Below are positions 37,350 through 49,118 of a stretch of DNA of 64,000 nt, piece after piece. Every line of letters starts with the position of its first letter. Position 1 is the first letter of the stretch. Origin of the DNA: Canna indica (taxonomy: Eukaryota > Streptophyta > Magnoliopsida > Zingiberales > Cannaceae). The stretch covers positions 82,175,501 through 82,239,500 of the forward strand of contig CP136890.1 in NCBI GenBank assembly GCA_034359265.1, written 5' to 3'. The translations under genes were made by a program, and so were the position numbers. The notes under the pieces are model-generated. The model was not told the DNA's origin, ran no database searches, and worked only from the letters and a program-made list of their open reading frames with translations.

Positions 37350-38125
37350 CCATTTGCTAAGGGAAATGAGGGTGCTGGTGGTAGGTTAGAAGGAGTAAAT
37401 GCTGATAGAGGGAGTGAAGATTTGCAAATTGATAATGCAGACCCATTTGCAGGAATCGATGACATAGATATACTTACAGCCGTTGAAGAACTACAAGTTG
37501 TTTGTTCTCCATCTGGTGCAGAAGAAGGAAGTAATGGTGGAGGCGGTTTAGGAGATGGTGAAGAGGATAGTGAGACTGATCCTGAGAGTGATCTTGAGTA
37601 TGTGCTTGAAGATTATGGCTAGTTTTATGAAGGACCTAGGAGCTTACCAAGTGAGGAGGTTGCTGGATGAACACGCTTGCAGTTTGACTTTCAAGAACAG
37701 TAGAGTGAACAGCACATGGTTGGCTAGACATTACATCAGCACAATTAGGGCTATGCCAACCATCAAGTTGATGGAATTCAAGAAGCTGGTGAAAGAGCAA
37801 CTAGGAGTGGAGGTTTCAAGATTCCAGTGTAAGAGAGCAAAAGAGAAAGTGTATGATAGTTTGGTTGGTGATAGCAAAGCAGAGTATGCCCTCATGTGAG
37901 ATTATGCTGATGAGTTGAGGAGATCAAACAAGGGTTGTACAGATGTCTCGCAAAGGGACAACCAATTATTGTAGCAAGTGCAAGCAACCTGGACATAACA
38001 AGAGGAGCAAGAGATGTCCACTAATAGGCAAGGCCACTTTAAGAAATTGGCAAGGAAGAAGGCTGCTACAAATTAGCCCAAAGGACAACCATCAACTCAA
38101 GGAACTCAAGGGAGTTCAACTATGA
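37350..38125 (+). pseudogene. MULE transposase remnant, core deleted
   Basis: An acidic stretch (EEDSETDPESDLEYVLED) precedes a MuDR-type DNA-binding part: VRRLLDEHACSLTFKNSRVN, STWLARHYISTIRAMPTIKL and VSRFQCKRAKEKVYDSLVGD, ending YADELRRSNKG. Only about 25 bp later a CCHC knuckle follows (TNYCSKCKQPGHNKRSKRCP), which in these proteins lies at the far C-terminus, after the DDE core and SWIM domain. The middle 400 or so residues are missing. A frame change near 37620 and a stop at 37897-37899 also break it. Confidence 0.75.
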
Positions 38126-41100
38126 ATTAGGGAACTAGGGAACTTTTGATTGTTTAGGATTTGTGTTTCATTTTACTGGTTATGACCATGTGAATATGTG
38201 TTTTAGGAAAGATAATATTTTGGAGGGGTCTCATTTTGCCTAATTATCAATGAAAAAAATCATCTCATGTGTCCTTTTGCTCACAATAATTATTTTAAGT
38301 AAGAAGAATTAGAAAAGAAGAATATTTTAAGCAATTAGCATGAAATTGGAATGCCACTACTATTCTCATATAATGCATCATCATGTCATAAAGGGCTACT
38401 CTTATACATATAAAACTTTACATGAAGAAGAAGAAGTGGTTATCAGCTAGTTTACCACTAAATTAGAGATCTTGCGCTTAGAACTTAGAAGTCAAGAAAT
38501 TGTAGTTTCTAAACTATAATTAATACTCAAAACTTAACTCAAAAGTCAAGAAATATATCACCCAATTAAAAGTAATTCTTAACTGAATAAAGAAGAAGAA
38601 AGAAAGTTAGTTTTAAAAATTCTTATCTAAACTAGTAGGGTAAACAACACTTGAATGTTGAATGTTGAATCGAGAATAAATAAATATTAAATATATCACC
38701 AATGCAGTATCAAGGACACTTGGATAACATGCAACTCAATCCTAATTTCATATACTTTTTACTGAATTCTTAATATTTTTAAAGCCACAAGTGGACTATT
38801 TGATAATAAGATCTTAAAAATGTAGGCACAAGCCCGACATATGAACTACAACTTAAAAAAAGAAAAATTGAAGCATGTTGTGCTCACCTATCCTTCTTTG
38901 CACAGTTGAATGCCTAGATTGGAGTAAAAGTCAAGCATATTCATCAATGCATTTGAAGCACTAAAACATAAGATTAGTTCAAAGAGACATCAATAATAAT
39001 ACAACAGTTTATGAATCATGTTCAATATAAAAAATGACTAATTTGGCGGTGCTCTTTTCGAGGAAACAAAATTGTTTTAGCAGTTTATACAAACCATATC
39101 AAAACCAAATGGAATAATGTCAAAACAAGGTTTGGGTTTTAAAAGTCTAAGGAAACAAATAGGATAGATTCATGATCATATGCTTAAAGTAAGACATTCA
39201 TTTGAAAAATTGCATGAATATGATCAGTATAAATTCCCTTAATGGCCTCATTTTGCAAAAGTATGATCAATATCTCTGTTTGCAAACGCCAAACTATATA
39301 TAGAAATATCATATTAAGTGTATATTTCTAGTAATTCAACTTAAAATGCTAATATCATATTATCAGCAACAAGCAACCAACCTTATATACTCATCGTGTT
39401 ATGGAGCATTTATCAAACTGAAGTACTCAAGGAGATGGATGTTTGATGTTCAAATATATAATCTCAGCAACAATCATTAGAAAAAAAATCTTTGGGCAAG
39501 CAAAATATTTATGTTATCATCAATTTATAACTAAATAAGGTAAATAAGGAATAGGATTAAAAAAACTGGCAAAACGAGAACATTGAACTTAGAGTAACTC
39601 CATGGGCATAATCAATTTTATTCACAACTCCACCGTTAGCTAAAAATTTATATATATAGCACAATACATGGTTAGCAGTTGCAGCATTTATCTAAAAATT
39701 AAGGAAATTTAACCTTGTGCTGCAGCCTCAAAATGAGTAATCAAGCATCCTTGTTCCTTCAAATTTTGATATATTATCAATTGTTATAGAAACTAAATTG
39801 TAAGAATGAAATTTAGTCAGCGTGAGAGATACCAAAAGACTTTAGTTTCCACTAATCCATGACAGCAAAAGTAGCTATAGATAAACATAAAGACCTGTGA
39901 AACTTATTTGAGAGATATCAAAAGACTTTAGTTTCCACTAATCAATTTATCTATGTTCTATAGTTTAAAGAATAGGCACTTAAATGATCATACAATAATA
40001 AGTACTAATATTTCTAACCCAGTAAAGAGAGAAGTTTTAGAAACATAAAGTCCAAAAAACTAGTTAAGATATCAAAGATTATGGTAAATGAAGAAACTTA
40101 TTTTAATCTTATTGATGACAATCTAATGCTTAATACAAACAAACTAGTTAAGATAAGCTTTATTGACAGGCAGACCACCAGCAGATGCTTGGCAAGTCTC
40201 AAAAGCAATGATATTTAAAGGAATAACAGGAAAAGTTTCATTCTCACCAACCACTTCAATTAAGTTAGCATATTCATCACAAATATTTCTATAATATCTA
40301 AAGTAGCAATCACCCTCCAAAGAATTCATAATAATAATCACCTGGTGTCTAGTGAAACCAAATACACCTTGATAAAAAAATTCTAAGATCTAATAAATAC
40401 ATCTCTGTAATTCAATCTATAATATCTTTTGCAGGATTTGGGTCAAGGAACTAATCATATAACCAAACCTAAGATCTATTGTAGATTTAATTCTTTGATC
40501 CAATGTCATTATTGAAGCTTCATGATACATGCCAGAAATACAAGCAACTACTGTAGATTTTCTCAACCAATACCTAACAATTAATAATTGCAAATACAAG
40601 CAAAACCTAACCAGTAACAAATCAGGAAAAAGAAAAGCTGAACCAAAAAATCAGATGATGAAACATAAACAAAAATAGGGGTTTATTATATTTCATTACA
40701 AGAAATTAAAAATCAAGCTGAAGAAGAAATGCTTTATAAATTCTGACAATCTACCATTACAAGAAATCTCCTTTATTTCAACTCAGATGTACTTAAATCT
40801 TTTCTTTTAAATGCTATAAGCTTTCATTTGCACTCTAAAATATGTTCACGAATGAAGGAGATGTGTAATAAGATAGCATTCTTTTGAGTAATTAAACATA
40901 TTAGTGTTATTCATCATCAACAACAATGTTTTTTTTACCTTCTTGATTCTTTGCTGCTTGTGTGGGATGGTAGAACAAGAACTCCAAATCCAAAAGTAGA
41001 TCAATTTTCTTCAAACCTAATTCATCAAATTGACATAAATTTATGAGATAGGGAACAAGAACTACATTGACAAAAATTAATCATGCATCGACATCCATTG

Positions 41101-42150
41101 TTAATGAGATGGGGAACATGAATGCAGCCTACGAGATGAGGAAGAACAACAGCCTTTTTCACTCCAATACGAATTACTTTTTATTCAAACAGTAACTCCT
41201 AAAGAAATCAATATGAGAAATCTAGAGAAATGTACCCAAACAGTAACTCCTATTCGTACGTAGTGTCTAATAAAATGTGTTAAAGGAAAAAAAAGAGAAA
41301 AATTTAAATCAAAATCAAGTTACTCAAATTCTAAAATATTTAATAGATTATTATAACAGTCCAATTTTAAATTTGAGTAAATTCCAATTATGTCAAATTC
41401 CAAATGGGACTTTCTTTAATTATATAAGATGCATAATTAAATAGACTAAACCTCAATAAATTATTTTGAAAAAAGCATGACCTCTCTATCATGAATCCTA
41501 TGTATAGATTTGACACAACTGATGAATAATAAAATTTATAATTAATTTAATCTAATATAAATAACTTCACGACATTCAAATATATCATCCATTATCCAAA
41601 ATGGAAGAAAGAGATACACAACTTTGACATCTACCAAATAATTGCTTCACTGCCCCAAATTCTCTTCTCCAATCTATCCCTCTTCTCTCACCAATACATG
41701 GAAAAAATATCCCTCTCTACCAAATACAGTTTCATTAATTCTTTATATATGAAAAAAATCAAATTTATTCTATGCACGTAAAATGTCAATATATATCGGA
41801 TAGTCATTTTCAAGGCTGGACTAATTACCATGCATTTTGGAAAAAGAAGAAAAAGTTTTGCTGAAATCATGATCATATATGGGCATCAGATACCTCTAGA
41901 CTATATAATTAACTTCATTTCTTTGGTGCTCTGCATGATACTGACTTTGACATTTATCATCTTCTTTTCAAAAGCTAGCCAAAAGAAAAGAGAGTAATGA
42001 AGCAACAAAGAGGACTTAGAGTAATAAAGCAACAAAGAGGGCATGATCGAATATTTTTCATTCAAACCCACGAATCACAGCGGAATCATCCACTTCAATC
42101 AAGAAACCTAAAATTGCATCTCCAATGGATCGGGGAGAAAAAATGAGTAC
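38126..42150. other. Interior of the nested CACTA, largely non-coding
   Basis: AT-rich. A duplication of about 38 bp ('aaaagactttagtttccact') occurs near 39835 and 39918. A minus-strand frame at 40144-40341 (65 codons, with EGDCYFRYYRNICDEYANL) has ordinary composition but no family I can name. Confidence 0.4.
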
Positions 42151-42219
42151 CTTGTGGAAGGTCAAGTTCTTGCCGTGCTCCCCCACGAGCTCAGTAACGC
42201 GGTTGATGGCGGTGATGGA
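42151..42219 (-). pseudogene. Likely captured exon of UDP-glucose 4-epimerase
   Basis: The minus strand reads SITAINRVTELVGEHGK then NLTFHK, followed directly by GTACTC, a plausible splice donor. In plant UDP-glucose epimerases (UGE) the early part of the protein reads DN(S/L)...AVxRVxELVG...KNLxFHxxDLR, so both the residues and the exon end fit. UGE interconverts UDP-glucose and UDP-galactose in the cytosol. Only about 23 codons are present and no other UGE exon is nearby. The identification is from memory of the family and is uncertain. Confidence 0.45.
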
Positions 42220-42694
42220 TTTTTGTCATCAAGAGATCAAGAGAGAACCAGTAAATGGAACCAGGAATGGAAAGAAATACTTCAACATCGTACCCTAGAA
42301 AAAAGCAACCAAGACCAAGAGATCTAGATAGAGGTGAGAGACGAACCCAACAATTGCAAATTAAGACGATTCTGATGAGCAGCAGCGGGCAATCAACGAT
42401 GGAGGTGATGGATTTTTGTCAGCTGGAGAGAGAGGCGAGGGATTTGGGGGAAGAGCCGCAGGACTTCTGTCGACATGGGGAGGAGTCGTCGGCTGATTTG
42501 TGTTGGCTGGAGAAAGGAAAGGGCGCAGAGGGAAGCGTCGCACGTCTGGAGAAAAATGGGCGCAAACTTTTATCGGAGGGGGAAAAGTGGCGTAGCTGGA
42601 GAAAAAAATACGCACGGGGATTTTGTCGGCTTGGGGGGAAGTGTGGGGTCGAATAAGAGGGAATAGGGGAAAAAATAAGGTTTTATAAATTTTA
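42220..42694. other. GC-richer stretch near the right end of the nested CACTA
   Basis: Open frames exist on both strands but are repetitive (Gly/Glu/Arg on plus, Pro/Ser on minus). A short duplication of 'ggtgatggatttttgtca' lies at 42211 and 42405. Confidence 0.4.
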
Positions 42695-42793
42695 CCAACA
42701 GAATGTATATCCGTCGGTGACTTTGTTGGTAATACCAATAAAAATTATCTGTCGGTAATAAATCCGTCGGTGAAGCCCTATTTTCTTGTAGTG

Positions 42794-44860
42794 GAACAAC
42801 CTACGATAGACATTGAATTACCAAATAAAGAGGTTGCAAAATTTTACGAGTTGTTGAAAGCTGTCGATAAGCCTTTGTATGAGAATTGTGATGAATACAT
42901 GCACTAGATTATCGGCAATGACACAACTCTTGAACATCAAGTCAGATTGTAATACCAGCGGGGTTGCATTTGATCGACTTGCGGGCTTTATCCATCGAAT
43001 GTTTCCTAACGATAACAAGTTAAACCTAACTATTTTTAAGACAAAAAAGTTGATGAAAAAATTAGGGCTTGGGTATGAAAAGATACATGCGTGCCCGGTA
43101 TGTCAACATCCTCGTTACAAGGAGAATACATCATTCCGACAGAAAAATATTTTGTTTAAGGTGCTTCGGTATTTTCCATTGACATCGAGACTTCAAAGGT
43201 TATTCATGTCGGAAAAGATTGCTCCCTATATGAGTTGACATGCAAGAAGCTGTGATGATACAGTTATGACTCATCTGTCTGAGATTGAAGCATGAAAATA
43301 TTTGGATAGATGTTATCCTTTATTTGGTAGGGACACCAGAAATGTGAGATTGGGATTGTGCACTGATGATTGCGATCCGGTCTTTCGACAACTCCTTATT
43401 CAGTTTGACCAATGTTATTAACAGTTTACAATTTACCGCCGTCAATGTGTGTGAAAGATGAATTCATCTTTCTTTCGATGATTATTCTTGATCCTAGGAG
43501 TCTAGACAATCATTGATTTTCCAATTTACAATTTACCGTCGTCAACTTCACTTTAAAAGCTGTTGTCTTGTGGACAATCAATGATTTTCCAACCTACGAC
43601 ATGTTGTTTGGTTGGAGCACGCATGGGCGACTCTCTTGTTCGTATTGTATGGAACACTCAAAAGCATTCAGTTTTGAGAACAGACAGAAAATTTTCTTCT
43701 TTGATTGTCATCATAAGTTCCTACGCCTAACCATCGGTATCGAAGAAATCATAATAAATTTACCAAGGGCAGAGTCGAAAGAGATGAGCAACCACTTATA
43801 TTGTTAGCACGTGTTTCCTTACTTCCAAAGATTATGTTTGGTCAAAATGATAGAGTTTCAAGCTTTGGTCAAACACATAATTGGGTGAAAAAAAGTGACG
43901 TAATGCACATTGAGAAAAATGTTTTGGATAATATTTTTAACCTATGAAAATATATTGTAAGAGGTCAGAGTTAGAGTTACAAGAGATCAATGGACGACTT
44001 CATAAGTCAAACGCGTCGTATGTGTTAAATAAACAACATGTGGAAGATATTTATCAATGGATCAAAGAACTCAGATTACCTGATGGATATGCCTCAAACT
44101 TATCTCGACATGTGAATACCGGTGATTGCAAAATATGAGAGATGAAGAGCCACGATTGTCATGTATTCATATGGAGATTGCTTTCGGTCGCATTTCGAGA
44201 TCTTCTACCTGTTAAGATTTGGGGTACGTTGACCGAATTAAGTATGTTTTTTAGAAATATTTGTGCAAATGTCATTCGAGTCGAAGATATATTAAAATCA
44301 TATGTAAACTAGAGCAAATTTTTTCCCTCCTGTGTTTTTTGACTTAATGGAGCATATACCGACACACTTGGTATACGAGGCATGAGTTGGTGGCCCCGTT
44401 AATACCTGTGGATACACTTATTTGAAAGATACATGAATCGTCTAAAAAAAGTAAAGAACACCGTGGCCGTTGATGGTTCAATATCAGAAGCGTATATCAT
44501 TCAAGAAGTTTCAACATTCTGCTCATTTTATTTTGAATCGACCGTTCAGACAATACTTAATTGTCTTCTATGGAACAACAACGGGGGAGCTCGACAATCA
44601 GACAGTCGCTTAAATATATGTTGTTACCCTGACCGTGCTTTGGGTTCTCGTCCGTCTCGATACTTAAATGACGAGGAGTACCATTTGACACACTTGTACG
44701 TATTACTCAATTGCCCAGAGATTGAACAATTCATTTAAATATTTGACATCGAGCTGGTGGGAAAATACTCCATTTCCAACAACCAGGAATTGAAGAGATT
44801 ACACAATCGTGATTTGCCTTCTTGGCTTCGATCTTACAACACAAAACACAAAGCCAAAAT
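42794..44860 (+). pseudogene. TNP2-type transposase, central part (outer CACTA)
   Basis: Continues the frame broken at 34507. Recognisable blocks are KKLMKKLGLGYEKIHACP (43040-43100), the catalytic-region block FPTYDMLFGWSTHGRLSC with YCMEHSKAF (43575-43675), FDCHHKFLR, and the DUF4218-like stretch ESTVQTILNCLLWNN. Many stops and frame changes occur. It is colinear with 58740-60960. Confidence 0.8.
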
Positions 44861-46193
44861 TATTGGCCTAAGGTTTTTTACCTTGGTCTCAATCTCAGTT
44901 TTGATGATAACAAATATGGAACTAATGTTTGAGCAAGAAATATTTTCACGTTCCAAGTCGGTTTACACGCGACGTCTGCGATCAGAAAAATAGGAGAAAT
45001 TAGAGAAATCGAAAGGACGCTCTAGACACTCGGTTTTCATTGGGAAGTTAGAGTATATATTTAGGGTATTTAGAATTCATGTATATCCTCTTTATGATGC
45101 AAAAGAAACTACTAAAATTTGAAACTGACACCCAAAACCCTGAAATGCTAAAAAGGATAAAAAGGCTGAAAATTGTAATTTCGGCCGAATCTCGACCGAA
45201 TTAGGGTGGCACCCTGGATCAACCCATGATCGATCAAAATTGGCTGAAATTTTCTGTAAGGTTTGGTCAACCGAAGTTTCCAATGGATCTTTTAAGATAT
45301 GTTGAACGGCTCTTTTTGAATCTCTACCCTTGGGATCTTTATAAATACTTTCAAGAGTGCCTTCCTTACCTATCTAACACTTTATTGAGCCATCATTGAG
45401 ATTTGCTAAGCTTTCTTGAGCCTTTCTTTGAGCAAACCCTAGTTTCACAGTGAAACCTTGATTTGACATTCACTTCATCAATTTATCATCTAAAGGCATC
45501 AAGAAGACTAGAGATGCCACTTTGGAGCTAAATATACTTGGTTTAGTAATTTGCTTCATTTACTTGTGTATTTTATGCTTTATTTGATTGTATTTTGAAG
45601 TTGTGATAACCTAGAGTGCTAGGTTAGTGGATTGGGTGGTAGTCTTGGTTGTGAGGCATAAGTCCACCGATTTTAGTTTGTTTACTAGGATTAGAATTTG
45701 TTGTCATTTAGAGTTGAGGTGGGAGTGCTTTCGGTAGGAAGGTGGAGACTTCCGGGTGTGGAAGTGCCTTCAGTATGAGAGTGGAGATTCTCCGGTGTAA
45801 AGTCCTCATTGTAAGAAAATAAATTTAATCTAATAAAGCTAAGTTAGAAATCCTAAGCGGGGTGCTTAGGTAGTGGAGTAGGGAAGGGTCCCGAACCACT
45901 ATAAATTCAACTTGTTAGCATTATCACTATTTCAATGTTATTAGCTTGTTTTACTTATAGATTATCATTTTGCTAAAACACCTACTTTGCCTAACTCGAT
46001 AAGTTCACCGAGTATCAAAGTGTTGATAAGTACTTGTGTTCACTTAATTTCCATATTTACTCGCTTCCGTATTTAGTCTTTAAATTCTCAATTTGCCTAA
46101 GTAATCAAGAATTGATTAAAATCGGAAATTAGGCTAAAGTTTTTAGACAACACACTATTCACCCCCCCTCTAGTGTAGGTCATTCGACTTACA
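44861..46193 (+). mobile_element. Solo LTR A inside the outer CACTA
   Basis: 1,333 bp from TATTGGCCTAAGG (TGTTGGCC in relatives, first G lost) to CGACTTACA, flanked by AAAAT (44856-44860) and GAAAT (46194-46198). The parallel CACTA copy reads GAAATAGATG at the empty site. A TATAAATA box is at 45340-45347. No internal retroelement domain is present, so this is a recombination remnant of an LTR retrotransposon, probably Ty1/copia from its ends (family call is inference). Confidence 0.8.
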
Positions 46194-46760
46194 GAAATAG
46201 ATGATAATATATTTGAGTTTGCTAGTGGACCGTTGCGTCTTGTATCGTGTTATAACAATTATTTTGTTAATGGATATAAATTTTTCACGGTTGAATATTC
46301 ATTTACAAAGAAGACAATAAATGTCAAGGTATGTGTCAAAGAGACAACATATGCTTAATGTGATCTCTATTTTTACGGACTGTTGGAAGAAGTCATAAAA
46401 TTGCACTTTTTCGATCGAAAATCAGTTGTCCTTTTTAAATGTCATTGGTTCGATACAAGCGTTAGGGGCACGAGAATTCATCAAAAGTATAAATTTGTCG
46501 AGGTCAATTGTAAACCAAGATTGGCTTCAAATGAGCCTTTTATATTGACATCTCAAACCCAACAAATATATTATACACAATATCCATGTTGAAAGAAAGA
46601 TATGACAAATTGGCGTGTAGTCTGTAAAACTAAAGCCAGAGGAAGAATTAATCTGGTAGTCGGAGAGAATGAGCTGATACATGATATGACAGATGACTTC
46701 TATCAAGAAGAGAATCCTTCTGAAGTGCAGCGAGTTAGTCCAATACTCGAGGATGATGAT
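46194..46760 (+). pseudogene. TNP2-type transposase, C-terminal piece (outer CACTA)
   Basis: Resumes right after the LTR with EIDDNIFEFASGPLRLV-like sequence, then the DUF4216 block (LLEEVIKLHFFDRKSVVLFK, CHWFDTSVRG). It matches 61007-61600 in the third CACTA. Confidence 0.75.
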
Positions 46761-46984
46761 ACATAGTTAGTTAAATTGGAAGTAGAATATGTTGATGACG
46801 AAACGACCGTCGCTGATATGTTATTTATGACGGTAGACGCGACTGTCACAGGTTATTAGCAATGTCTATTGTTGCAACGATGTTTGCCGTCCATGATAAT
46901 CATCACCAACGGTTCAACAACAGTGTGAGCCGTCGGTGAAGCTTATATTCCCAGTAGTGCTCTCTTATTTTCCGCCATCGCTAA

Positions 46985-47165
46985 ATGCCCTTATATGTTG
47001 TTTTAACGAAATGATATATCATTCAATATTATGTTTTGGTGAAACAACATACTCAACACAATTTTGTTTCATCCACTTTCTCTTCTCTCCTCTCTTCTTC
47101 CCCACCGCCACCGGTATCTTGTGAGCACACCATGACCATCAATCTCGATGGACACCCTTCATCTC
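46985..47165 (+). repeat. Second copy of the ~212-bp tandem repeat
   Basis: Direct repeat of 32657-32843. The end of copy 1 (46960-46984, 'ctcttattttccgcc') resembles the sequence after copy 2 ('ctcttattttctacc'), so the CACTA inserted within an older tandem pair. Confidence 0.65.
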
Positions 47166-47550
47166 TTATTTTCTACCACCTTCATCTCAGTTAAAATTAA
47201 TTATGATAAAAAATCTTAGGGGATAAATTTATATCCTATTCAATGTTTAGATCTTGAATAAGAGGATTAGATAAGACCAAATTCCTAAATTTATATATAC
47301 TTTGGCTTCAAATAATGAAGTTGGATAATTAATACTTTAAATTTGAGTTTACCAACTTTTTATTTTAAAAAATATAAATTTAATTAAAATGTTTAATTTT
47401 AACATAATAATATAAAAATTTAACGAAGCATTCCCTAAAAGATGGAATTAATTTTTTTTATCACAAATATAAATTCATGTAAAATATACAAATACCACGT
47501 TCTCAATCACAACAAAACATGCATAAATTTACTGGCGCATGTATCATATG
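47166..47550. other. AT-rich spacer
   Basis: No gene or bordered element seen. Confidence 0.5.
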
Positions 47551-47610
47551 CCTATTAGAAACCGACACCTGATACTGTAGGCACCTGTATTTGGGAAATC
47601 GGCGCATATA

Positions 47611-49076
47611 TAAGTTAGCTTAAGAGTCTCTCTTAAGCCTCGATCTTTATTTTGATGATAACAAACATCTATTTAATCCAAAGTGTGAAGTTTTGAGTTT
47701 AGGGTTGAGGTTGCGATATGCATGCCTAATCCATTCAAACGGGATGACGAAAAAGATCGTCAAAGAAATGGAAGAAGAAATCGTTGAAGAAGGCTCGGGA
47801 TTAAGTCAAGTAGAATTAATGTAATATGTCTCTAGGATAGTTTATCCCAAGCCAAAATTGTAAGGTTGTCCAAATTGAAACTTGGTAACCAAACCCATAG
47901 AAAAAGCATGTAAAAGACATGGAAGAAATCATCCTCATCCTGGGTTCGGTCGACCGATCGATCGACCGAACAAGACAATAGTATAGCATAGCGGCCCATT
48001 CGATCGACCCGAGATCACAAAAAATTGGCAAAAGCCATTCGATCGACTAGTCGGTCGACCGAATATGGCGAAGGCCAAACAAGCTGGGCTGCATCGGTCG
48101 ACCAACCGGTCGACCGACAGAGGCGAAAAATTGGCAGAAAGGTAGCGGTCAACCAATGGGTCGATCGACCTAACGATAGCCTCAATCGCGCGACTCGCTA
48201 TAGCCATTCGGTCGATCGATGGGTCGATCGAATGTCGAAAGAATTATGGGCAATCGACCCATAGGTCGATCGACCTCTCACAGCTGCTAGCAGTCGCACT
48301 AGCGGTCGATCTGTCGGTCGACCGATCGATCGACTGGCCTTGCGATCGAACGGCTTCGACGGTCAATTTTTCACTCGTTGAACGGGCCGTTCGAGTGAGG
48401 GGTTATAAATACCCCTCACCCAACTTCTTTACTTCTTCTTGCAAATGTTATTGAGCATTAAAAGGAGTTCTTTAAAGCTTTCAAAGATCTACACCTGCGC
48501 GCGCTCTCTGCTCCTAGTCTCGACATCAATACCAAGCGCAGTTCTGCTTCAACTGTGCTGCACTTCTTGAATCATCATCCAGTTGCAAGTTGAAGACAAG
48601 AAGTCGGTGGAAAGAAGCTTGGTTCAGTCTTTTATTCTTTAGCTCTTTCCTTGTATTTGATCTTCATTGTATCTTGCTTTCAAGTTTGAGATAGCTTGCT
48701 AGGTGTACTAGGAAAAACTTAGGGTCCAACTTTGTAGAATTGTGTTTTGCCTAGGTGAATAGGATTGATGTGTTCTCCAAGTGAGGGAGAAGGGTGTCCT
48801 CAAGTGTATTCAAAGGGAAACATAAATTCTATAAAGTAGTGTTTAGAAATCCTTGGTAAGGAGCCAAGGTAGTGGAGTAGGCGGTTGGCCTAACCACTAT
48901 AAAATACTCTTGTTTGCATTGCTCTTTACTTGCTTTTATCGTTGCCATTGAATTGTGATCATATCAATCATCAAAGAACAATTGCATTACTTAAAGATTA
49001 AATTAAGTAAAAGAAAAAGTGTAAAAGGGGATTGACACTATTCAGCCCCCCTTCTAGTGTAAAGGTCCAACCAACA
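47611..49076 (+). mobile_element. Solo LTR C with expanded palindromic region
   Basis: 1,466 bp, flanked by a perfect ATATA duplication (47606-47610 and 49077-49081). The 5' part shares 'ttttgatgataacaaa' with LTR A, and the 3' end has 'attcagccccccttctagtg' like the other two LTRs. A TATAAATA box is at 48404-48411. About 400 bp are occupied by palindromic GGTCGATCGACC-type units. No coding domain. Confidence 0.8.
47944..48348. repeat. Cluster of CGGTCGACCG / GGTCGATCGACC palindromes
   Basis: More than ten short palindromic units built on 'gtcgac' and 'tcgatcga' in about 400 bp, lying in the U3 part of LTR C. A shorter version lies at 49867-50030 in LTR B. Confidence 0.85.
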
Positions 49077-49118
49077 ATATAGGCATCGATTTACCATAAT
49101 CGAGCGCCAGAGCTAAAG

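Larger units (their letters stand above)
34507..42793. mobile_element. Nested CACTA transposon carrying foreign gene pieces
   Basis: Begins CACTACAAGAAAAC and ends TTTTCTTGTAGTG, perfect inverted ends with a perfect 3-bp GAA duplication. Subterminal blocks (34520-34860 and 42695-42785) are full of 'ccgt(c/t)ggtaatacc(a/g)ac' units in both orientations. Removing the element restores the outer transposase frame, as shown by the parallel copy near 58670. The 8.3-kb interior has no recognisable CACTA transposase. It has a MULE transposase remnant (37350-38125), a LINE-like piece (36550-36700) and a likely UDP-glucose epimerase exon (42151-42219), so it appears non-autonomous. Confidence 0.9.
32844..46959 (+). 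mobile_element. CACTA (En/Spm) transposon, degenerate, host of two nested insertions
   Basis: The left end reads CATTACTAAAAATAG (expected CACTACTAGAAA) and the right end TTCCCAGTAGTG, its inverted counterpart. Subterminal regions hold 'ccgttgctaacgg' and 'ccgtcggtga' type motifs. It contains TNP2 transposase pieces at about 34086-34506, 42794-44860 and 46194-46760, colinear with the copy at 58205-61687. Without the nested CACTA (34507-42793) and solo LTR (44861-46193) it would be about 4.5 kb. The second En/Spm gene found in the 56-64 kb copy is absent. The 3-bp target duplication is not clear. Confidence 0.8.

Noticed and set aside
32657..47165. LTR retrotransposon defined by the flanking direct repeats
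   Set aside because: The repeats lie outside CACTA termini, lack TG...CA edges, and the interior encodes CACTA transposase, not gag-pol.
48025..48264. Frames on both strands rich in Asp/Arg/Ser/Val in LTR C
   Set aside because: They translate the GTCGAC palindrome cluster and have no protein-like conservation.
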